Source: Anaeramoeba flamelloides (lineage: Eukaryota; Metamonada; Anaeramoebidae). From it: a stretch of 64,000 nucleotides of DNA. Positions 1 through 17,090 of the stretch are shown here, one piece after another. Both the position numbers and the translations under genes were made by a program. Within the stretch, counting starts at the first letter, position 1. Each line of letters opens with the position of its first letter. The stretch spans positions 10,417,001 to 10,481,000 of the forward strand of contig JANTQA010000008.1 in NCBI GenBank assembly GCA_027625915.1, given 5' to 3'. The notes beneath the pieces were generated by a model. The model saw nothing but the letters and a program-made list of their open reading frames with translations. It was not told the origin of the DNA and did not search any database.

Positions 1-474
1 TTTCAACTTTGAAAATAAAAGATCTTTAAGATACAATTTTTATTCTATATTTTCACCAATGATAATACCCAAAGTAATTTTATAACGATTTTTTTTTTTC
101 GTTCTTAATGAAAAGGCACTTTTTATAAATATTTTCACTATTTTATGGTTTATCATATATGAAAAAATTTTATAATATAAAATTAATTCTAAGTATATTA
201 TGAATTGGTATGATAATCATCCAATGCCTGTAATCATAAAAAGGTTTAAATTTATATTAAGAATGTATTTCAACAATGTGGGATTTTGGAATTAAGAAGG
301 AAATTGAGAAAATTGAAAAAAAACAACTGCAAAAATCAAATAAATTGTTTTAAAAAAATATACTTTAATTTTAAATATAAAAGAATGAAAAAAATTCTTT
401 AAAAGCAAAAAAAAAATATTATAACTAAAAAAAAAAGAAAATTAAGAATCAAACAAACCCAAAAATATAAAGGT
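1..474. other. AT-rich 3' flank of TRAPPC2L
   Basis: No gene is visible. The stretch is AT-rich with homopolymer runs. It lies downstream of the TRAPPC2L stop codon at 475-477 (minus strand), so it holds that gene's 3' untranslated region and whatever follows it. Confidence 0.6.
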
Positions 475-3400
475 TTATTTTTTAATTCTTTGTAATATTT
501 TTTTATGGAAAATTTGAGAATTGATAGGGGATCCAGTTATATAAAACGGATTACAAATTGCCTCACAGAGGAATTTATGGAAATCAACCATAAAGAATCC
601 AACTTCTTCATTTTTTGAGGCTATATCATCAATAATACATATTAATTTGTAATTTGTAAGTGTAAGGTACCCATATCTAATTAAATTATAAATAAAAAAA
701 AAAAAAAAAAATCAAAAATAAAAAATAAATTTAGGAAATAATAAGCACAACATTAATTTCATTAAAAATTATTTTTGAGAGAAAATAATAAAAAAAATTA
801 ATGAAAATAAATCCACTTGTCATTTCATCTTGAATGTTGAACTTTTTGGGGAAAAAAATTAAAATCATAAATATCACTTCATAATAAGAATCTAATTCTC
901 GATTACCATTTGGGAAAAAAAGTGAAACACAATTTTTAATTGGAAACTTTAGTAGAAATGTCATAAAAAAATAATATCAATAAAAGAATTAAAAAACGAA
1001 AAAAAAAAATTTCCTAATATTCAGATATATCATTCTCCTCGGTGTCACGACTACCATGGATAAGTTAATTTTGTATTAATCGCTTAAGGATATGGGTATA
1101 TATATATAAGGTATTTTCAAATAAGTGTGGCATTTTTTTTACATTTTATAAAAAATCATCTTTGTTAGTGGGGGTATTGATTAATTGACAATACTAAATT
1201 AAGTTTAATATCAATACCGATTGAATCAATGACTAAGGTATTTATTTCAAAATATGTTTGATGAAATATTTCCAAAAAAATGTAATAAAAAATAGCCCTT
1301 ATGGTTTTGAAGAAAACAATGTACGACCAATTTCAATAAAAAACTGGAAATATGAAAAGGGTACAAAGGATTTTTTAAACAATCAAATACAGTTTTATGC
1401 TTTCAATTCTATTTGAAGATTTGTTGAGATTAAATAAGTTATGAAAATGATTTTTTCGATCAAAAAAAAAAATAATAAACAGAAATTTTCACCCTTAAAA
1501 AAGCTCAGATAAAATCGAGATCAGAAAATTTACTCTTTTTTATTTATGTAATATAATAAGAAGAAACAAATCAAATTATCATCAAGAATCAATAAATGGT
1601 ATTTAATGATTTTGGATATTTAAATACCTTTTTGAAGATTGAAAATAATAAATATATTTTAAAATAAATTTGTCCCACTTTTTTGAAAATAGATTATATT
1701 TATTTAAAGTTTCTTAAATAATATTAAAAATAAGAGAATGAAAACAACCCTGAAAGAAAACAACATTTAAATTAGCTGAAAACGATGTTAAATTAAGGGA
1801 TTATCATTTACCACGAAGAAGTCCAAAATAAAAGTATACTACTATTGAAGGTAAAACACATTCGTGATCCATGATTCAAATGTCTCTAAATATCTGATTA
1901 ATAAAATAGTTCTAAAAGTTGGATCTCATCAATTAAAAAAAGATCCCTGTACTATCAAAAAAATCAAGAATTTTGTAAAAAGATCTAATAATTTCTCAAC
2001 AAATTTAATGGTTGAATCATCAATATTGAGACTCCGGATATTATTAAGCATATTTCTCATTTTCGAAGCAATGAGTCAAATTATGTGAGTTATTTTTTGT
2101 TGAAGTGGTGAGGATCTCTAAGTAAAAAAAATAAAAAAAAAGTCTTAAGTTTTTTTTTTTCGTTTTGGGAAATTACAGTCAGTTCCACTTTTAAAACACA
2201 AACTTTAAACGAAATTTAAGGAACAAAATAATCCCAAATTAAGGCACATTTTTTGAAATTTTTTTTTACACAAATTATTTTACTAGAATTTGAATTTTGT
2301 GCCTTAATTTGATATTTTTATTGTGCCTCAAATTTCGTTTAAAGTTTGTGTTTTAAAAGTGGAACTGACTGTAAGGATCGAAGAATTTTAGAAAACTTAA
2401 TAAAAGTTTTAAAAGTAATTACCTCAACTAAAAAAAAAAACATTTTCTCTAGAATACACCATTTTTTGAAAAGTTATTCACTCGTCCCTTTTAAACTCTC
2501 AAAATAAACGGCACACATTAACTTTAATATATTTAAAAAACCAGTTTTTTTAAAAAAATAAATAACTGGTTAAATTAGATCTAGAGAAAATCCACATTCC
2601 TTCTATTACTCTGTCTCTTCCCTTTTTAATATTTTGATACTTTTTCAAACAACTCAACCAGTTAAATGAAAAAACAAAAAGCACATTTAAAAAATTCAAT
2701 TATACTCTTAAAGTAGTAGAGTATTATTTAACAAAGATCTTTTATTCTAGAAATAACCAATATAAATACTCCTTGTAAATTGGTTATTTTTTAACATTTT
2801 TTTTGGCTTTGTCTTCAAAAAAAAATAACCATTATGAAAAAAATTTGGTTCATTAAAAAAAATTGGTTCAGTCAAAAATTTGTTTTCGTTTTTTTAAATA
2901 GTAAATACTAGCAAAATGATTTTTGATCAAGGTATCATTTTATGAACAAATCTTACATTTAAGAAAAACCAAAGTTACTATCAATTATAATTCTCAAAAG
3001 TAATTTTAAATTGTTGCATTTTGACATTTTGGAATTGCTGTAGAACTCTAAAAATACAAAAATTTACTTTTAATTGTTAACTTTACTAAAAATAAGAAAA
3101 CTATTTATTAGGAAATATCAAAATCTATTAATTCAATAAGATATTTATCATTGTTAATTAACGCAAATTTATCAAGGTTGATCTTAAATATCCTTTTAAA
3201 CCAAATTGAATTTTAAAATCTTCCAAAAAAGATATTGTTTTCAAAAGGGATTGTTTTCCACTAATGTTTTCCATCAAAACTTCAAAATAACGAAATATCA
3301 AGATTTCAGAAACCATTTAAATTCTAAAAATACCCATAGACAAACTTTAATTTAAAACAATTATTAATTTTTGGTCTTCCCAAACAATGACTAACTTGGC

Positions 3401-6277
3401 CTTGGACTGGAATATAATAAAAAAAAGTAAAAATTTTTAGTAAAGTTTACAATTAAAAGTAAATTTTTGTATTTTTAGAGTTCTACAGCAATTCCAAAAT
3501 GTCAAAATGCAACAATTTAAAATTACTTTTGAGAATTATAATTGATAGTAACTTTGGTTTTTCTTAAATGTAAGATTTGTTCATAAAATGATACCTTGAT
3601 CAAAAATCATTTTGCTAGTATTTACTATTTAAAAAAACGAAAACAAATTTTTGACTGAACCATTTTTTTTAAATGTCCCAAATTTTTTTCACAAGGGTAA
3701 TTTCGTAAATTTTTCTTGAAATGTAAATTAGTTGCTAAAAAATTCAATATTTTTTTAAAAAAATTAAATAATTAACTCATATATTATTTTTACAAATAAT
3801 TTTCATAAATCTTGCAAATATATTGATAATGCAAATAGCTTTCGTAAAAACGAAACAACAATAGTCAGTCTTTAGGGTTTTGAATGTAGATGATTATTGA
3901 GTTAATCTTTAAAATTAAAAAAATTCTAAAAATAGTTACTTTTGGAACATTCTAAAAAAGAATTATTAAATACTGGGAGACTATTATATTGAGTTTCAAT
4001 TTTTTAGATTTGGAAAAGGAATTAAAAAAAAAAATTCCAAAATGAACAATTTTTCATTGTTATCCTTTGTAAAAAATGCAGTAATTAATTGTGCAATAAG
4101 ATTTATAATAGATTTTTTAGAGTCACAGAAACTATTTGAGGATTGGTCCAGTAATATAATTTACACCCAATTACAAAATACTTTGATTATAGATGAATAT
4201 ATGGCGACGTTAACACCATAAACTGTTAAGTTGAGTTTTCCCTCACAAATTATTTACTGAACTTTTGATTTTTTTTTAATAACATCTATCAAAAAGACTT
4301 TTTTTTTTTTTTTTATTCCTTTTTGAAAATATTTTCTTCGTTGACACTGGCTTATAACACATTTATTTAGTACCCCCTTTTACTTGGATCAACAATAATT
4401 TTAATCATACATCCAAAGATCTCCTAAGTTTTCGATATAATTGTTCACTAAATCATTCCTACAAAGGGACTGTTAAATGTTACGAAGCAAAGTACATTTA
4501 CAAACGTATTTTGGTAATTAGAATTCTTTATCGAAAACAGTCCGTCAAAAGACGAAAATGGGGAAATGGAATTTATATGGTGTAGGGTATGTATCAAAGT
4601 GTGAAAGAATAAGTATGTGGATTCGGCGGTTTTGATGGTCTGCCAGGGGATTTAGGTTAGTATTTTACTTTTAAAAAAATAAATACTGATAAATTCAAAT
4701 AAATCTCAAAAAATTTTTTGTTCAATTTCCATTTTTATAAATCTTCGAACTGTTTCTTATCAAACAGTCCAGGACAAAGAATATTTTGAAGAACAACTAA
4801 TTTTAGAGAATTTCTTAACACTTGACTTCATAAAATGCTTTATTCAAAGCATGATCAGAATAATTTCAAAATGGAAAATCAAGTAAAAATTTCCAAACTT
4901 TAATTGCAATTTTTCAGTAATACAGCCCTAACACTTTTTAAGATACACTAATATTAACCTAATAACCAAAAAAAATTTTTTTTTGAAGGCATTTTTGTTG
5001 AATATAATAGACCTATATTTTTTTTAAAATTGTGAGTTGAAAAAAAAAAGATTGTGAGTTATTATGGCCTATCTTTTTTTGTGTGTTATTTTTATTATTT
5101 CGTGCTTTATTTGATTATTTTGGGAGATATATATGTTCTTATAGTGTGTGATAAAAAGCCCTAGGGCTGTAATCAAAAAAAAAAACTTGAGTTCCAACAT
5201 AACCGAACAGGGTGTCTCTTGTTTCAGTGAAATTTTATTATGAAACATTGGCGGTTAAAATTAGATTTGGAAAAATTTATTCCTGCAATAAGTGTAGAAA
5301 TTTTCTTGAGTTTTCGATATAGAATACTACTGGCACTTGTTTTGAATTTATCAGTAACAGTTTAAAAAACTATACAACTTTGCAATTGAATTTTCTCAAA
5401 ATTTGGTTTTAAAAAATCCTTTGGAGAATACATAATTCGATCATCAAAGATAAACATTTTCTTATTTTTGGAAATAAAATATTTCCTTCATTTTTTTATT
5501 TATTCATTTCTTTTATTGAACAAACACTCACCAGTAACTCGAGTAATAACAAAATATTTAAGTACCTCCAATTTGGACCAGAACATAACATTTATAAAAG
5601 AAAATTTTAACCTTTTTTTTGTGTCTAATTTTTTTACCCTTTGACAAAGTGATAGTGAATCAGAAAGAAAATGAAAGGATCGATCAAAAAAATAATTTGA
5701 ACTCATGTTAGTGTCTATTATTTGTTTGGTTGAGGTGGTATTATTATTATCATTTTTTCCCAACGTAAAGATCGGAACAGAAGGCTCTACCATTCCCAAA
5801 AGAGAGATGAAAAAAGTTGTGTTTAATTGTGTTTCGAAAGTTTTGTTTTATTTGCTTTTCATTTCTGTGATTTACTTGGTACTTTTTGTTTTTTTTTCTT
5901 TTTTCAATTGGTTGTGTACATAGTGGTGGGAATTTTTGAAAGTGAAAGTCTTTGTGATGGAAATTTTTCAAAGTGAAATTGTTTTGTTAGGTGGTTTTGA
6001 AAAAAAAACAAAAGAAAAATATAATTACAAAAAAGAAAAAAGATAATCAGACTGGATACACTTACACACGATAAGATTCAATTGGAAATAAAAGACCAAC
6101 ATAAAAAGGCTTTTCTTCATTTAAATTTTTTTGGTCGTTTGAAATCTTGTTTTCTTCAAAAAAATCTAAGGAAGTGTGGATGATGTACTCGAAATTTTCT
6201 TTCTTGTTTGGGTTTTCACAATAAATATAAAGTGGGTTATTTTTTTTGCCAACTACTGCAATAGAAACGATGTGCAT
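475..6277 (-). CDS. TRAPPC2L: TRAPPC2L-like TRAPP complex subunit (two exons)
   Basis: Small longin-fold (sedlin-family) subunit of the TRAPP vesicle-tethering complexes, which act as Rab GEFs at the Golgi. Exon 1 is 6277-6066 and exon 2 is 676-475. Joining the GT ending exon 1 to the A opening exon 2 restores a Val codon and gives 137 residues; human TRAPPC2L has 140. Seen directly: an opening MHIVSIAVVGKKNNPLYI, then IIHTSLDFFEE, GLLFPIESYRV, and across the splice YGYLTLTNYK, then the family hallmark AICNPFY near residue 115 and GSPINSQIF. These blocks match the order of the family (HTSLD, [21 protein letters not shown], CNPFY). The donor is GTAAGT and the acceptor is TAG. The 5389-bp intron is the odd feature: it is packed with inverted-repeat elements. 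The exon pairing rests on phase and homology, not on transcripts. Confidence 0.88.
1855..2095. repeat. Family F repeat, left-end fragment
   Basis: Similar to the left ends of the copies at 6757 and 57057; all share a TTCAAATGTCTCT core. The 74-codon frame here is repeat sequence, not a gene. It lies in the TRAPPC2L intron. Confidence 0.55.
2174..2373. mobile_element. Family C MITE, Tc1/mariner-like ends (copy 1)
   Basis: A 196-bp inverted repeat reading CAGTCAGTTCCACTTTTAA inward from both ends, flanked by TA on each side. The CAGT terminus with a TA duplication is typical of Tc1/mariner-derived non-autonomous elements. There is no coding capacity. Further copies lie near 21320, 26877 and 28305. 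Confidence 0.85.
2823..3702. mobile_element. Family E fold-back element with about 270-bp arms
   Basis: The left arm (about 2823-3094) and right arm (about 3434-3702) are near-perfect reverse complements around a spacer of about 340 bp. Both contain, in opposite senses, the core GGAATTGCTGTAGAACTC. There is no open frame. It sits inside the TRAPPC2L intron, so the pre-mRNA should be able to fold into a long stem there. No second copy was seen in this window. Confidence 0.85.
3735..4205. repeat. Family F repeat, right two-thirds (copy 3)
   Basis: Shares long blocks in the same order with 38740-39190 and 57820-58265, including TTGTGCAATAAGATTTATAA near 4090 and the AGTCTTTAGG block near 3870. 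Non-coding remnant of a dispersed TIR element, in the TRAPPC2L intron. Confidence 0.65.
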
Positions 6278-7672
6278 AAGAATTTAAAAATTTAATCACA
6301 AAACTTGAATAATAAAAAAATGATTCAAATTAACCATAAACTCTTAGAGTTCACTTCCTTACAATTCTTATTTGACTATCATTGCAGTGTACTCAAAGGA
6401 AACATAATTAAGTTACTAGTAACTCTTATTTATTTTTAATCCCAAAGACAATAGAGTAATTATTTACACACAAAGAAAAAAAAATTTTTTCAAAATCATT
6501 AAACCTTTATTAACTTTTCACTTTTTGATAACTTCACTTATAATAACAACCATTGGTTTAGAAAAGATCTTGGATTATAAATTATTTTTCAAGACATTCA
6601 ACAATTTAAGTTCAAAAATTTATTTTTTGAGGTTATGATCAGATATTTTTCAAAACTGATCGTAAAAAAATTAGAAATATTTTTTTTTCAAAGTCAAGGG
6701 ATTAGCTTCAACCAAATAGAAGTTTAAGATTAAAGTCTATTGTTATTGAGTGTAAATTACATTTGTACTCCATGTTTCAAATGTCTCTACAAAATTCGAT
6801 TTGTAAATCAATACTATTTGTTGATCCCATTGATTAAAAATGATTCTTGTATTAGTAAAAAACCAAATAATTTCACATAAAAATCAATAATTCTCAACCA
6901 ATTTAAGAAGGATATTTTACAACCTTGAATTCTGGAGAATGAGAATTCAATCTTTAAATTTGTGGCGGAAAGCAGATTGTTTTCAAAAAATTGTTTGTGT
7001 TTTTTTTACAATTCTAGGATCATATTAAATTGATGATGATCAACAAGTATCACTATTTTACTTTATAGAATTTTTAGAGACCTTTGAACCAGGGTGCACT
7101 AATGTGGTTTACAACCAATAACAATATACTTTAATTATAGAATTCTCCTTGGCAGTGGCCAATTCCTTAAATAGTAAAGAAAACATTTTTTTTCAATTAA
7201 TTATTTTGAGTGAGAGTTAAAATTTTTGATAAGGACTCTTTTACTATTACTAAACATTAGTTAAAAAAAAACCAAATATCTTTAAAAAATAAATTATTAA
7301 TAAAGATTTTTGAAATTTAATTAGGCTTCCTTATTGGGACTTTAGATATAAAATTGTAATTAGTAGAATTAAAATTTAATAGTCATTAATTGATTCAGAA
7401 TCAATTAATATGATTTAAATAAAAATAAATAATAATAAAAAAAAAAAGTTTGTAAATACAAAACACTTCTAATTAATACAAGAGAAAAATAATGAACTAT
7501 TAAAATAATAAAAAATAATAATGGTTCACACCATTAAGTTTTTAATAAGTAATTGATTAAAGATTAATAAATGAATAAATAAACGACGAAAATGGAAAAG
7601 AAAGAAAGAAATGTATATTGAAAACAATTTTGTTAGAATATGAATGAAAATGTGATAAATATTTATGAATGA
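6278..7672. other. Intergenic, with a short family F copy
   Basis: Separates the TRAPPC2L start from the LIG1 stop, both on the minus strand. Positions about 6757-7140 are a shortened family F element that keeps the left TTCAAATGTCTCT and right GTGCACTAAT ends but lacks most of the middle. The rest is AT-rich with no credible gene. It should hold the TRAPPC2L promoter and LIG1 3' untranslated region. Confidence 0.55.
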
Positions 7673-13115
<5,443 letters not shown>

Positions 13116-13789
13116 TTTTTTTTATTTGACTCAAAATAAAAAATGATCTTTCTATTTTTTACTTTGTTTCAAATGTTGTCAATAATAGATACCAATGGGT
13201 TTTTTTTTTGGTTTTTCTTTGAGGTTCTATAACCAACAAGATAAGAACTTTAGCTATATACTTGAATTGCCATTTTTTAATTACAATTTCCTGTGTTGAT
13301 CTTTAATATAAATATATACGTTAATTTAATTTTAACTATTGAAAAAGATTCTGCTCAAAACCTGTTCTATATGGTATTTAAATTCACCAAAAACACTTTC
13401 AAAAATTATTTTTGTTTGTACTTTGTGTTGAAAAATAAACTTTACAAGATTTTATATTGAACTTTCGAAAAAATGTTCAAGATCAAAGTCTAAATTAATT
13501 TTTTGTATATGAACCAGTTCTGAAGATTTTCCAGAAAGAATTGAGTTTTCAGGTGTTTTGTTTGAATTTCACTTTGTTGTAAAATAAATTAAACAAAATT
13601 TTCCATCATCATTCCAAAGAAAGGTTTTATAAGTAAGGGAGCATTTCCAATTTTTAATTATGCTAACTTGATGTTTAAAAAATATATTTGTTCTCTTTAG
13701 AATTGGAAACTTTGAGTTTTATTTTAATTCTCGTGACCTGTGTAATTTCATAAGCTGAATGAAAATTATGATTTTTTTATTTTGTAATT

Positions 13790-14274
13790 TACAGTACACT
13801 GATCAAAATAATGCGTGCCCTAAGAATATAATCCGTGTTACAAAATATTACCTGTGCTTTTTTTTATTCTTCTACCAACGCAACATCTAATCTATTACCC
13901 AATAGTATACCTAAGTTCTAATCAATTTTGAAAGTATAGGTAGGGTTATTTTCAGTAAAATTTAAATTATTCATGTAAATACTTGAATATTTTCCATAAT
14001 CTTCTCAATTTTTTTGTTTTTATTTGATTTTTTGATGATTAAAATTTTCAACAAAATTTTCTCTATTTTTTGAGATAAATTTTGCAATTTGATCCTTTAT
14101 TTTTGGAATTTCTTTTTAAATAATGGAACTTTAAGAAACCAACATGTTTTTTTAGGGTTTATTATCAGTTTCTTTGATTGGTTAATGTATAGGTCTTCTA
14201 TAATAAAAAAATACGCTTTTTATTTTTAAACACGTATTAAATTTTTTTTTGAACACTTTATTTTGACTACAGTA
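13790..14274. mobile_element. Family D MITE, Tc1/mariner-like ends (copy 1)
   Basis: Starts TACAGTACACTGATCAAAAT and ends ATTTTGACTACAGTA, so both ends show TA plus CAGT/ACTG-type termini. About 485 bp, colinear with 32721-33203, and more diverged with 27830-28290 and 53992-54470. Non-coding. Confidence 0.75.
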
Positions 14275-14779
14275 ATCAAAATAATATGTCACCAAAGTTT
14301 CAACACTCGAACCCCCATTTTTGAAAAAACAATCTTATTTAATAAATTCTAGAAGTAATCCCTAATTAGAAAGATTTACTAAATGAATTGTTAACACATG
14401 TGTGGAAATTAAAAAACTCATTAAAAAAATACAAAATTATTAATATTAATGTATCAAGAGAGTGTCAAAATTTTTGGAGAGAGCAAAACAAAAAAATCCA
14501 TAGATAAATTTGAAAAATTCTATTCGGAATATTGAATGACCAAATAGTTACATACTATCGAATAATTTTATTTGAATTCATCTATTTTGAATAACACAAC
14601 TTTAAACTAATAACAACCATTAGATAAAAAAATTATGATTGGTTGAAAAAAAATTAGGTAATTTAAAAAATGTAAAATGACAATAAAAAAATAAAATCTG
14701 AAAAAATAATTGTCTCATGTTAAAATTCAAAATTATTAACAATTTGAATGTTTTTATATTATTTTGAATCTTTTAACTA

Positions 14780-15560
14780 AACCCTGTTTCATTCAAATTG
14801 GCCCAAAGTTTTTTTTCAAATATCAATTATTTTATATAATTGACCTTTGAAGAACAAATAAGAAATAAAAAGAATTATACACATCAAGGAATTGTTGATA
14901 TATATCTGAAAGAAAACTAATTATTCAATAAATTTTCTTAAAAATTGAAAAACTAAAAATCTTAATTCTCCATTGAGAAAAACAGCAATGTTCATTTTAT
15001 ATCTCCTATTGATATTTGAATAATAAATATGAAATAATTTTTATTTTATTTTCCATTCTTTTCTTTTAGAAATCAAGTCCAAATAAATAGTCTGTTGGTG
15101 TATGGGGTCTCTATTTAAAAAAGGAAATGAAAATGAAGTGGAAAATTTTCACATTTATTCAACAAATTATCAAGATCCAAGATCGAATAGAATTCCAATA
15201 GAAAATTATATGATTTCTCAACAATCATTTCCATGGTTTCAATAACCTTAGAATAGCACTTTTTTACCAATGACTATTGATCTTCTAATAAAAAAAAATT
15301 TTCAACTAAAGGAGGTTTGAAAAAAAAAATCGAAAAAAAAAAAAAAATGTGCAAAAATGTGAAAAAATGATTTCAATTTTGAAAATTTCCAAAATGAAAT
15401 TTTTCTTCTAATATCTATGCAAAAATCTTTAAAAACATGTATTTTACCCATTAAAACTGCTCCTTTTTGACTGAAAAATAGTTTATTTTAAAAAATTGAA
15501 AAATTTTGAATTTTTGTTAATAAGAAACCCATATTGGTATCAAACTCAAAATAAATTATT
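14780..15560. repeat. Family G dispersed repeat (copy 1)
   Basis: Matches 46295-46930 in reverse orientation, and 58615-59130 and 62340-62900 in the same orientation. Shared blocks include a poly(A)-rich stretch followed by GTGAAAAAATGATTT and TTCTTCTAATATC. Contains a small palindrome bounded by AAAATGAAGTGGAAAATTTT-type sequence near 15130-15150. Non-coding. Confidence 0.6.
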
Positions 15561-16369
15561 ATTCAAATTGTATCAATAATTTAATATAAATCATTTTTTA
15601 CTCGATTCCCAGTCCTGGACTGAATTTATATATCTTAATTTCATTATTTTAATTTGTAACAAAAAAAAATAAATAAAAAAAAAAAATCCTATTCAATTTT
15701 GTTTTGAAAGGAATTATTCAAAAAAATTATTATTCATAACTTTTAAGTTACTTATTTGGAAAAATATTTGACAATTTCGATTAAAAAAATTCTTTTTTTT
15801 TGTTAAAAGGGTAAAGAACACAAAAATGCATTCTTTTTTATTTTGAATAGATCAAAAACAATAAATAAATTTGAAGATTTTTTTATTGTGTTACAAAATG
15901 TTAAAAATCTATCAAAAAAAAAAATTAAAATATATAAATAAATTCTGGGTAAAAAGTTGTTTGAATACCAGAATTCATTTTTTTTTTTTTTTTGAAAAGC
16001 TTGTTAATCTTGTTTTTTGATGGATAGTTTATGTAGATAATTACTTTCGTGTTCTTTTAGATAAGATAAAAAAAAAAGATAAAAAAAATAAAAAAATAAT
16101 TTCTATCAAGTAAAAAATATAATAAATTATCAGTTTAAGAAGTTGAAAATAGGAAAATTGATTTTGGATTCAACTGTTGTCTCATCAAATATTGATATAT
16201 TGAAATAAACCAGAAAAGATAAATTTATCAAAAAATGAAAAAAAAAACCTTAAAAAGTTATGATTGCAAGGGTATTTTTTGTTAAAATTGATACTACAGT
16301 TGTGTAACTAATCTGTATTAACAACCTTTAACCCATTACAAAAATTTTATTTGTGTTTTTTTTTTTCAG

Positions 16370-16524
16370 ACTTGTGTATTTGAAGAGAAAAAGACACCCA
16401 TATATTCTTGGTTGGGATTCAAATTAAACTTAAATGTTAGATCTTTGATTAATCGAAATGAATTAATAATATTAAAAGCTTTTCTTTCAAAAAACTCTTC
16501 ATATTCACAAAATTTGTGGGATTG
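16370..16524 (+). CDS. Possible terminal exon, unidentified
   Basis: A pyrimidine tract and CAG acceptor at 16359-16369 lead into 50 open codons and a TGA stop, with a base composition richer than its flanks. Residues include KKTPIYSWLGFK and LSKNSSYSQNLWD. It has no ATG, no upstream partner was found, and no family is recognised. It could be the last exon of an unseen plus-strand gene, a repeat remnant, or chance. Confidence 0.2.
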
Positions 16525-17090
16525 AATGATTTTTTTTCTTTATTTCAAAAAATGAAATTTTGCTCATTTTTTTGTCAAAAAATAACATTTTAATCTTTCA
16601 ATATCTTCATAACTCTATTATAAAATTTATTTAAATAATCCTAATTCTTGTTTATATACTTTTTTCATCACATTGATTAATTTCTTTTATTTCTAAAGTC
16701 AGCCAATATTTTTTAGATTAGTTAAATTTTAGTAATGGGTAAAAATAAAAAACACAAGTTATTTCCACCACAGTACTTTTTTTTTTTTTTATTAAATTAT
16801 TTTTTTATCTTTTGAGATAGATTAGTTTTAAAAGATACAAATTGGTTGAAAATAACAAGATGGGCATATTATCTGATTTTCCCTTTCCAATAATAGTAAA
16901 CCTTAAATTCAAACTTATGAAAAACAAGAACAAACAAAAATAATCCAACCTTAAAAAATGTTTTTTCAATGATAAAGAATACAAAACTATTTAAGCAATT
17001 TGTTGATTACACTAACCAAATAAATATTAAACTTCTTTGGAAATCATTTTTTAATATTTTCTTTTTGAAAAAAGTTTTTTACATAAAAAA

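Larger units (their letters stand above)
13116..17090. other. Intergenic between divergent LIG1 and ARF6, repeat-rich
   Basis: Holds both 5' flanks. Visible content is a family D MITE (13790-14274), a family G repeat (about 14780-15560) and one exon-like patch at 16370. The remainder is poly(A)/poly(T)-rich with nothing further recognised. Confidence 0.6.

Noticed and set aside
5500-5971. Overlapping open frames of 72-99 codons on both strands
   Set aside because: They lie inside the TRAPPC2L intron, match no family, and do not splice in phase to the TRAPPC2L exons, which join correctly without them.
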